Made by a program: the position numbers and the translations under genes. The notes under the pieces were generated by a model. That model made no database searches and was not told the DNA's origin. It saw only the letters and a program-made list of their open reading frames with translations. This document shows positions 5,444-11,463 of a DNA stretch of 11,463 nt, one piece after another. This stretch comes from Clostridiales bacterium UBA4959 (GTDB taxonomy: Bacteria > Bacillota > Clostridia > Oscillospirales > CAG-272), in assembly GCA_002397345.1 (NCBI GenBank), contig DHAH01000049.1, positions 30,254-41,716 on the forward strand. The letters run 5' to 3'. Position 1 is the stretch's first letter. Each line of letters begins with the position of its first letter.

Positions 5444-6799
5444 ATGAACACAGCATCAGAATTTTCCGGCAGCCGCAGGGTTCCGCATTCGCTTGAAGCC
5501 GAGCAGTCGGTGCTCGGTTCGATATTAATCGATCCTGAGCGCTTCAATGAGATCGTCGACCTCATCCGCGCCGATGATTTTTATCTTGAGGAGCACCGCC
5601 AGATCTATCTCGCAATGCAGGAACTGTATCTGCACAGCCGCACGATAGATGTCGTCACGCTCATCGATTCACTTGTCAAGCAGGGCGTCTACAACGATGA
5701 GGATAGCCGCCGTTATATAAAAATGATCGCGCAGATCGTACCCAGCGCGGCGAATATCCGCGATTACGCGCGCATTGTACAGAATAAAAGCCTACTACGC
5801 CGTCTAATTGAGGTGTGCGACGAAATCTCCGAGGACGCGTATGCCGAGGGCGATGAAGTGGAAACGCTGCTCGAATCGGCGGAGCAAAAAATTTTCGCCA
5901 TTGCCGAAAGCAAGGAGCGGCGGGGCTTCATCCACATAAAAGAAGCAATTTTACAGCAATATGAGCATCTTAAACTGCTTCGCGACGACAAAGAAGCGGC
6001 AATCGGTATGCCCACAGGTTTTAAAGATCTTGACGATGTGCTGGTCGGTATGGGCCCGGGCGATCTTGTGCTCGTCGGCGCGCGACCCGGTATGGGTAAG
6101 ACGAGCTTCGCGATGAACGTAGCCACGAAAGTCGCCATGCGCTCGAAAAAAGCCGTCTGCGTGTTCTCGCTCGAGATGTCGGCGCAGCAGCTCGTGAGCC
6201 GCATGATGTCAAGCGAAGCGCTTGTCGACAGTTATAAATTACGTACCGGCGATTTAGATAACGACGACTGGGCAAAGCTGGCGCGCGCAACATCGATGCT
6301 CAGCGAGTGCAACATACTTATTGACGACACCTCCGGCATCACCGTGACCGGTATGAAAGCGAAGCTGCGGCGCGTAAAGGATCTGGGACTGGTTGTCATC
6401 GACTATCTTCAGCTTATGCAGAGCGATCGCCGCAACGACAACCGCGTGCAGGAGGTCGCTGAAATCAGCCGTGGACTGAAGCTGCTGGCAAAAGAGCTGA
6501 AAGTGCCGCTCATCACCTGCGCGCAGTTGTCGCGCGGACCCGAAAGCCGTACCGATAAACGCCCCATGCTGTCTGACCTGCGCGATTCGGGCGCGATCGA
6601 GCAGGACGCCGATATTGTCATGTTCCTCTACCGCGACGAATATTACAATGATAAAGAAGACCAGCACAACACCGCCGAAATCATCGTGGCAAAAAACCGG
6701 CACGGCTCAACCCAGCGCGTCGAGGTGGGCTGGTTCGGCAAATACACGCGTTTCTCATCGCTCTCCGATTTTAATGAGGACGGTACATATAATAAGTGA
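5444..6799 (+). CDS. dnaB: Replicative DNA helicase DnaB
   Basis: This is the hexameric ring helicase that unwinds DNA ahead of the replisome (named DnaC in Bacillus subtilis). The 451 residues show the N-terminal DnaB domain (about 13-115, beginning RRVPHSLEAEQSVLGSIL), a linker helix region (about 120-185) and the RecA-like ATPase domain (about 185-445). Walker A is GARPGMGKTS (212-221). The catalytic glutamate lies in FSLEM (E244), and Walker B is LVVIDYLQLM with D320. The conserved QLSRGPESRTDKRPMLSDLRDSGAIEQDAD segment spans 361-390, and KNRHG at 417-421 contains the arginine finger R419. Length and motifs are normal, with no intein. ATG 5444 is preceded by AAAGG with 7-nt spacing. It follows rplI, as is typical in Firmicutes, with a candidate promoter of its own. 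Confidence 0.97.
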   Translation: MNTASEFSGSRRVPHSLEAEQSVLGSILIDPERFNEIVDLIRADDFYLEEHRQIYLAMQELYLHSRTIDVVTLIDSLVKQGVYNDEDSRRYIKMIAQIVPSAANIRDYARIVQNKSLLRRLIEVCDEISEDAYAEGDEVETLLESAEQKIFAIAESKERRGFIHIKEAILQQYEHLKLLRDDKEAAIGMPTGFKDLDDVLVGMGPGDLVLVGARPGMGKTSFAMNVATKVAMRSKKAVCVFSLEMSAQQLVSRMMSSEALVDSYKLRTGDLDNDDWAKLARATSMLSECNILIDDTSGITVTGMKAKLRRVKDLGLVVIDYLQLMQSDRRNDNRVQEVAEISRGLKLLAKELKVPLITCAQLSRGPESRTDKRPMLSDLRDSGAIEQDADIVMFLYRDEYYNDKEDQHNTAEIIVAKNRHGSTQRVEVGWFGKYTRFSSLSDFNEDGTYNK

Positions 6800-6850
6800 T
6801 AGGATACGGGAGATATATTGGGAATAAAATTTCTCTGAATCTCCGCAATC

Positions 6851-7930
6851 ATGGGTGAATTATTTAAAAACAGTGTAAATTTAAAAATTATTCGCTGTGT
6901 AAACGATTATAATATGTTCGTCGGGCAAAGCGCTGTTTTGGCTGCTTTTTCGGGCGGTGCCGATTCGGTCGCAATGCTCGGCTGGCTGACGGAATATTGC
7001 CTGAAAAATAATCTTCGGCTTGCGGCGCTGCATGTCAACCATAAAATCCGCGGCGACGAAGCCGAGCGCGACGCGGCTTTTTGTGAAAATTTTTGCCGTG
7101 TGCGCGGGGTGGAATTTTATTACCGCGAAGTCAACGTTCCCGCGCTTGCCGCGGTGAGCGGTCAGGGTTTAGAGGAAGCGGCGCGCGAGATACGTTATTC
7201 CGAACTATACCATATTGCGAAAAAACACGGATTTGACTGTATCGCTACCGCGCACAACGCCGACGATAACCTCGAAACGGTGATATTTAACCTCGCGCGC
7301 GGCACATCGGCGGCGGGGCTGGCGGGCATCCCTCCGGTACGCAGGATGACTGAACACGTTAAAATTACACAACCGGATAACACCAACACATCAATTCAAT
7401 ATGGGCATGAGTCCGACCCCGTAATCATACGTCCGCTGCTGTACTGCGAAAAAACCGAATTGATCGCATATTGCCGGGAAACGGAACTGGAATATGTGAC
7501 TGATTCGACTAATGCCGACACTGCATACACCCGCAATTTTATCCGAGCGGAGATTATTCCGCGCTTGGAACGCGTAAATTCGGCTGTGCGCCGCAACGCG
7601 CTGCGCATGTGCAAAAGCCTGCGCGCCGACGATGATGAAATGAATGCGGCTGCGGCGCACATTTCGCTTGTCGGGGGAAGAACAATGCTCGCGATGCAGA
7701 GCGACGCGGTGCTGTTCCGCGTATTACAGCGGGAATTCGGTAATTATACGGGCGGGGGAACATTGGAATATACTCATCTGGAGAAAATTGCGGAGCTGCT
7801 GCGTTCAGGTAAAAAGATTTTCTATTACAGTCTGCCCCGGCTAACCCAATTTAAATGCGAAGGCGACGCGCTGTCGTTCGGGCTTGATCCGCGCGGTGCG
7901 ATACAATGTTCTGCAACGCAAAATAAATAA
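6851..7930 (+). CDS. tilS: tRNA(Ile)-lysidine synthetase TilS, short form
   Basis: TilS joins lysine to C34 of the CAU-anticodon tRNA-Ile using ATP, making it read AUA and accept isoleucine; the enzyme is essential in most bacteria. The PP-loop SGGADS (34-39) opens the N-type ATP pyrophosphatase domain. Further family segments are HVNHKIRGDEAERDAAF (61-77), HNADDNLET (135-143), GTSAAGLAGIPPVR (151-164) and DSTNADTAYTRNFIR (218-232). The 359 residues are short against the usual 430-470, so most or all of the C-terminal TilS domain appears absent, as in other short TilS proteins. About 25 residues (165-189, rich in Asn, Thr, Gln, His) are inserted between GIPPVR and IIRPLL, where relatives are shorter. 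The start is not backed by a clear ribosome binding site: an in-frame stop at 6836-6838 bars an earlier start, and the next Met is codon 22. It lies 51 nt after dnaB and 92 nt before hpt. Confidence 0.92.
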   Translation: MGELFKNSVNLKIIRCVNDYNMFVGQSAVLAAFSGGADSVAMLGWLTEYCLKNNLRLAALHVNHKIRGDEAERDAAFCENFCRVRGVEFYYREVNVPALAAVSGQGLEEAAREIRYSELYHIAKKHGFDCIATAHNADDNLETVIFNLARGTSAAGLAGIPPVRRMTEHVKITQPDNTNTSIQYGHESDPVIIRPLLYCEKTELIAYCRETELEYVTDSTNADTAYTRNFIRAEIIPRLERVNSAVRRNALRMCKSLRADDDEMNAAAAHISLVGGRTMLAMQSDAVLFRVLQREFGNYTGGGTLEYTHLEKIAELLRSGKKIFYYSLPRLTQFKCEGDALSFGLDPRGAIQCSATQNK

Positions 7931-7958
7931 AACGGATTAAATTAATTTACAAATTATT

Positions 7959-7988
7959 TATACACGCATTGTTTCATTCTGATAGAAT
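7959..7988 (+). promoter_or_regulatory. Candidate extended -10 promoter for hpt-ftsH
   Basis: TGATAGAAT (7980-7988) is an extended -10 element with TAGAAT as the hexamer. A weak -35-like TATACA (7959-7964) lies 18 nt upstream of it. The start would be near 7995, about 28 nt before hpt. The stretch is AT-rich, so the call is moderate. Confidence 0.4.
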
Positions 7989-8022
7989 AGTCGGAGAACT
8001 TTTTTACAACAGGGGATTATAA

Positions 8023-8619
8023 ATGTCCGAAATTATAAGCAGCGTTAACAACGACACCGTTGTTGTTAGCGCCGTAGAGCGGGTGCTTATCGACGAAGCC
8101 GAACTTGAGGCGACGGTAAAACGTATCGCCGCCGAAATCGACGCGTATTACGGCGAATCGACAAAAAGCGGCAAAAAGCTGCTGCTGCTTGGTATATTAA
8201 AAGGCTCGGTTGTGTTTATGGGCGATCTGATGAAGCACATAACCGTGCCGGTCGAAATAGATTTTATGAAGGTTTCTTCATACGGCAAAGGTGCGAAAAC
8301 AAGCGGCAGCGTGAATATCATGCTCGATCTGTTCCGCGGCGACATGCCCGAAACCGATATATTAATAATTGAAGATATTATAGACAGCGGGCGCACGCTT
8401 TCGTATTTGTCGGAATATCTGCTGCTGAAAGGCGCGCACAGCGTTCGTACCTGCACACTGCTCGATAAACCCAGCCGGCGTGAAGTGGAGTACAGTGCCG
8501 ACCATGTGGGTATAATAATCCCGGATGAATTTGTCGTAGGCTACGGGCTCGACTACGCCGAGCGCTACCGCACACTTCCTTATATAGGCGTTCTCAAACC
8601 GGAAATATATTCGACGTGA
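8023..8619 (+). CDS. hpt: Hypoxanthine (guanine) phosphoribosyltransferase
   Basis: This purine-salvage enzyme makes IMP (and usually GMP) from free base and PRPP in the cytoplasm. The PRPP-binding signature [12 protein letters not shown] is at 115-126, with E117 and D118 contacting ribose and D121 the expected catalytic base. [13 protein letters not shown] (57-69) forms the pyrophosphate loop region. SSYGKG (85-90) starts the flexible active-site loop. LLDKPSRR (146-153) holds the base-contacting Lys (K149), and [21 protein letters not shown] (171-191) is the usual C-terminal block. Its 198 residues are about 15-20 more than typical, all at the N-terminus before [11 protein letters not shown] 8023 has AGGGG 7 nt upstream, so the extension looks genuine. 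In many Firmicutes tilS, hpt and ftsH are consecutive, as here; ftsH starts 16 nt after this stop. Confidence 0.95.
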   Translation: MSEIISSVNNDTVVVSAVERVLIDEAELEATVKRIAAEIDAYYGESTKSGKKLLLLGILKGSVVFMGDLMKHITVPVEIDFMKVSSYGKGAKTSGSVNIMLDLFRGDMPETDILIIEDIIDSGRTLSYLSEYLLLKGAHSVRTCTLLDKPSRREVEYSADHVGIIIPDEFVVGYGLDYAERYRTLPYIGVLKPEIYST

Positions 8620-8635
8620 AAGAAAAACGGAGAAG

Positions 8636-10684
8636 ATGAAGAATAACTATAAAATAATCATATTCTACGTCGCGCTGATCGCGGTTATCCTGATCGCGAC
8701 GGCGACTCTGTTTAGCAATATGCAGAGCGACAACCTGCTGTACAGCAACATCGTAGATATGTTCCAAAAGGAACAGGTCAAGCAGTTTGAGGTCGACGAA
8801 AATAACATCATCACGATCCTCACACAGGATAACCGAACTTATAGCTATAAGCTGCGGGATTTCAATCTGTTCATCCATGATTTGGGCGACACGATCGCGG
8901 AGCAGCATAAGTCGGGCAAGATAGAGTCGTATAACTACCCGCCGCCTGTGGAGATACCGTGGTGGGTCAGTATGCTTCCATATGTCGTCATCATCACGCT
9001 GATGGTGGTACTGTGGATTTATGTGATGAATCAAGCCACGGGCAAGGGCGGGAAGCTGAATTCTTTCGGCAAGGCACGCGCCCGGCTGGGTTCGGATGAA
9101 AAGAAAAAGGTATATTTTAAAGATGTCGCCGGAGCTGACGAAGAAAAAGAAGAGCTGCGCGAGGTCGTTGACTTCTTGCGCGATCCCACGAAATTTACCA
9201 AGCTCGGAGCGAAGATACCGCACGGCGTGCTGCTCGTCGGCCCTCCCGGCACAGGTAAAACCCTGCTGGCAAAGGCTGTCGCCGGCGAAGCGGGCGTGCC
9301 GTTTTACTCGATTTCCGGTTCCGACTTTGTCGAAATGTATGTCGGCGTCGGCGCGTCGCGTGTGCGCGATTTGTTTGACACCGCAAAGAAAAACCCCGCG
9401 AGCATCGTGTTTATCGATGAAATCGACGCCGTCGGGCGTCATCGCGGCGCCGGTCTGGGCGGCGGTCATGATGAGCGCGAACAGACACTCAACCAACTCC
9501 TTGTTGAAATGGACGGCTTCGGCTCAAATGAAGGCGTGATTGTCATGGCGGCGACGAACCGTCCCGATATTCTTGACCCTGCGCTGCTGCGTCCCGGCCG
9601 TTTTGATAGACAGATAACGGTCAACTATCCCGATATACGCGGGCGTGAGGATATTTTACGCGTCCACTCGCAGGGTAAGCCTTTTGAAGCCGATGTAAAC
9701 CTTGCAACACTGGCAAAAACCACCGTCGGATTCACCGGCGCGGATCTTGCCAACCTGCTCAACGAAGCGGCGCTGCTTGCGGCGCGGCGGGGCAGATCGC
9801 TGATCGGCATGGAAGATTTGGAAGAAGCGACTATTAAGGTGATTGTCGGACCGAAAAAGAGATCAAAAGTAATCACTGACCGCGAGAAGAAGCTCACGGC
9901 GTATCACGAAGCCGGTCACGCGATTGTGACGCGCTTTATGACGCCCGAAAATCCCGTTCATCAAATTTCGATTATTCCGAGCGGACGCGCGGGCGGATAT
10001 ACGCTCTCACTTCCTAAAGAAGATCGAAGCTATAAGTCAAAACGCGAAATGGAGAATGAGATTGTCACGCTGCTCGGCGGGCGCGTGGCGGAAAAGCTCA
10101 TTTTGGGCGACATTTCAACGGGTGCGTCCAACGACATACAGCGCGTGACGCAATTGGCGCGCAACATGGTGACGCGTTTCGGCATGTCGGATAATCTCGG
10201 TCCGATTGTCTACGGTTCGGAGCATACCGAGGGCGAAGTTTTCCTCGGCAGAGATTTTTCAGCGACACGGAACTATTCGGAAGAAACGGCGTCTAAGATT
10301 GACGATGAGATAAAACGTATAGTGGACAATGCCTATGCTGCCGCGCTGAAAATCCTCGAAGAAAATAAAGATAAACTGCATTTCATCGCCGCGTATTTGT
10401 TTAAAAACGAGGTCATGGAAGAAGGTCAGTTTAACGCCGTGATGGATGGTGACCCGACTATCGAGGAACTGGAAGCGATGATAGCCGACAAGCGCCGCCG
10501 CAGCGACGAAGAAAATCAGGCACAAGCCAAACGCGATGAGGAAGAGCGCCGCCGTCACGAGGATGACCGCGCCAAACGCGAAGCCGAACTGCATAAAGAC
10601 GGCGAATCGGGCATGGACGCTTACGCAAGGCTCAGCCGCAAGGAAGAAAAGAACGATAAAAACAACCGCGGTGACGAAAAATAA
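8636..10684 (+). CDS. ftsH: ATP-dependent zinc metalloprotease FtsH
   Basis: FtsH is the membrane-anchored hexameric AAA+ protease that removes misfolded membrane proteins and selected regulators. The 682-residue order is: TM1 (about 7-27), an extracytoplasmic FtsH_ext domain (about 30-108), TM2 (about 111-131), the AAA+ domain (about 160-405) and the M41 peptidase domain (about 410-615). Walker A is GPPGTGKT (202-209), the pore loop MYVGVG is at 234-239 (Tyr where many have Phe), Walker B is IVFIDEID (257-264), and the second region of homology [18 protein letters not shown] is at 308-325. The zinc site HEAGH (424-428) has D500 in SNDIQRV as the likely third ligand. A charged tail (about 615-682) rich in Glu, Lys and Arg looks like coiled coil followed by a disordered end. 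All catalytic residues are present. GGAG sits only 3 nt before ATG, tighter than usual. A strong terminator follows. Confidence 0.97.
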   Translation: MKNNYKIIIFYVALIAVILIATATLFSNMQSDNLLYSNIVDMFQKEQVKQFEVDENNIITILTQDNRTYSYKLRDFNLFIHDLGDTIAEQHKSGKIESYNYPPPVEIPWWVSMLPYVVIITLMVVLWIYVMNQATGKGGKLNSFGKARARLGSDEKKKVYFKDVAGADEEKEELREVVDFLRDPTKFTKLGAKIPHGVLLVGPPGTGKTLLAKAVAGEAGVPFYSISGSDFVEMYVGVGASRVRDLFDTAKKNPASIVFIDEIDAVGRHRGAGLGGGHDEREQTLNQLLVEMDGFGSNEGVIVMAATNRPDILDPALLRPGRFDRQITVNYPDIRGREDILRVHSQGKPFEADVNLATLAKTTVGFTGADLANLLNEAALLAARRGRSLIGMEDLEEATIKVIVGPKKRSKVITDREKKLTAYHEAGHAIVTRFMTPENPVHQISIIPSGRAGGYTLSLPKEDRSYKSKREMENEIVTLLGGRVAEKLILGDISTGASNDIQRVTQLARNMVTRFGMSDNLGPIVYGSEHTEGEVFLGRDFSATRNYSEETASKIDDEIKRIVDNAYAAALKILEENKDKLHFIAAYLFKNEVMEEGQFNAVMDGDPTIEELEAMIADKRRRSDEENQAQAKRDEEERRRHEDDRAKREAELHKDGESGMDAYARLSRKEEKNDKNNRGDEK

Positions 10685-10705
10685 ACCGCTCGTTAGTGTT
10701 TAAAG

Positions 10706-10723
10706 TAATGCGTTAACGCATTA
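10706..10723. repeat. Perfect 18-nt palindrome after ftsH
   Basis: TAATGCGTTAACGCATTA equals its own reverse complement. As RNA it could fold into a 7-bp stem with a TTAA loop, 4 nt before the main terminator stem. It may add to termination, protect the 3' end, or bind a dimeric protein. Confidence 0.6.
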
Positions 10724-10727
10724 TCTT

Positions 10728-10757
10728 GGGGATTGCGGAAACGCAATCCCCGTTTTT
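10728..10757 (+). terminator. Strong intrinsic terminator of ftsH
   Basis: A perfect 10-bp stem GGGGATTGCG (10728-10737) / CGCAATCCCC (10742-10751) is capped by a GAAA tetraloop and followed by G and TTTTT (10753-10757). It lies 43 nt past the ftsH stop and should end the long rightward run. Confidence 0.93.
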
Positions 10758-10928
10758 ATCGAACGCGTTTCACAAAGTTAACGAAGACGCGCTGTTTGGA
10801 CTTTCGTCGGACGATGTATATCGTTATTATCCGGATCGTAAAAAATTCAAAAGAAGGCAAATCGGAAGCGCGAACGCCATGCGGTATTTTCATGGACTAT
10901 TTGTGTGCTTCAGTGCATGTCGTTTATT

Positions 10929-11463
10929 ATGGAAAACACAGCGTTATCAACTGATAAAAAATCGCATAATTTTTTTAAATGGCTGGCAGTTGCGCTCGGA
11001 GCGCTTTTAATATTGGCGCTGCTTGCGTATTATCTGCTGGTTTTTTCGGGCATTCCGGGGCTGACTTATTGGCGCGATATTTGGATCGAAACCGCGATGA
11101 CAACCATGAAGCACCAATGGCTCGCCACAGCTTTTATCCCGCGTCACATCATCGACGATGTAATGGCAAGGCAATCGAAAAACTCTGAAATTATTGGCGG
11201 AGCGAAAAATAAAAACGATAAATCTTCCGAGAACGATCCGTCAGGCGATAAAAATCACGGCGGATCGGGTAAAGAGAACACAGACGACATACTCGATCAG
11301 GAAAGTTTAACGGTCGGTAAGCCTGACCACGCGGGTTATAAACTGCTGGTCAACGATAAAGAACAGGGAATTATAATCTCTGAAATTACAGGCGAAAACT
11401 ACAAGGGCAGAATAATGCTGATCGACAATCCGGCGCGCGTTTATTTGGCGTCGACGCCAAATA
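10929..11463 (+). CDS. Membrane-anchored phosphodiester glycosidase-like protein (partial, runs off the window)
   Basis: The reading frame is open to the window edge (178 codons seen, no stop), so only the N-terminal part is visible. There is a short cytoplasmic start, one membrane helix (about 16-42), then IWIETAMTTMKHQWLATAFIPRHIIDDVM (51-79). After a low-complexity hydrophilic linker rich in Asn, Lys, Asp, Ser and Gly (about 82-125) come LLVNDKEQGIIISEITGENYKGRIMLIDNPARV (139-171). These blocks resemble clostridial exported proteins annotated as phosphodiester glycosidase (NAGPA, formerly exopolysaccharide biosynthesis) whose catalytic domain follows; that domain is outside the window. The enzymatic role is therefore inference. 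In-frame alternative starts are ATG 10917 and GTG 10905, and no start has a clear ribosome binding site. The preceding 10758-10928 shows no gene I recognise and no convincing promoter. Confidence 0.7.
   Translation, partial: MENTALSTDKKSHNFFKWLAVALGALLILALLAYYLLVFSGIPGLTYWRDIWIETAMTTMKHQWLATAFIPRHIIDDVMARQSKNSEIIGGAKNKNDKSSENDPSGDKNHGGSGKENTDDILDQESLTVGKPDHAGYKLLVNDKEQGIIISEITGENYKGRIMLIDNPARVYLASTPN

Noticed and set aside
8594..9496. A 300-codon open frame antisense to hpt and ftsH
   Set aside because: It lies opposite strongly conserved coding sequence, has no family resemblance, and arises from GC-biased codons of ftsH.
10758..10928. Gap between the ftsH terminator and the last gene examined for a promoter, small gene or RNA
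   Set aside because: Only weak -10/-35 pairs (for example TTGGAC-17-TATCGT) and short frames without recognisable features are present.
10726..11010. A 94-codon frame beginning with TTG just after ftsH
   Set aside because: Its first codons are the terminator stem and loop, it resembles nothing I know, and it overlaps the better-supported membrane protein frame.

Overview
The window reads as a chromosomal segment of an anaerobic Gram-positive bacterium (Bacillota, most likely class Clostridia). The evidence is the gene set and order: gdpP-rplI-dnaB and tilS-hpt-ftsH are both classic Firmicutes housekeeping clusters. It is supported by sigma-A-type promoters with 17-nt spacers, purine-rich ribosome binding sites, bacteriohemerythrins, and a clostridial-type membrane-anchored phosphodiester glycosidase at the right edge. 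Coding DNA is moderately GC-rich, while intergenic DNA is strongly AT-rich. I cannot assign a genus.

Left part, minus strand (1-2650). Two transcription units point left. The first is a predicted pyridoxamine/pyridoxal kinase followed by an ECF-transporter S component; together they suggest vitamin B6 uptake and salvage. The second is a tandem pair of 132-residue bacteriohemerythrins that are 88% identical. They are driven by a near-consensus promoter and end at a hairpin terminator. Both hemerythrins carry Gln in place of one of the five canonical iron-ligand histidines.

Centre and right, plus strand (2690-10757). A second strong promoter, back to back with the hemerythrin promoter, starts a long co-directional run: gdpP (c-di-AMP phosphodiesterase), rplI (ribosomal protein L9), dnaB (replicative helicase), tilS (tRNA-Ile lysidine synthetase), hpt (hypoxanthine phosphoribosyltransferase) and ftsH (membrane AAA+ protease). 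Candidate internal promoters precede rplI, dnaB and hpt, so the run is probably not one simple operon. It closes with a strong intrinsic terminator (10-bp stem, GAAA loop, T5) preceded by a perfect 18-nt palindrome.

Right edge (10929-11463). A truncated gene encodes a membrane-anchored protein resembling the N-terminus of clostridial phosphodiester glycosidase (NAGPA-type) proteins. No gap without a gene exceeds 300 bases; the longest is 10685-10928.

I found no convincing new multi-gene system. The most unusual points are the His-to-Gln change shared by both hemerythrins, their divergent arrangement with gdpP around a 9-bp inverted repeat, and a heptad repeat (AATTGAC) that supplies the last Asn codon and the stop codon of both gdpP and rplI.
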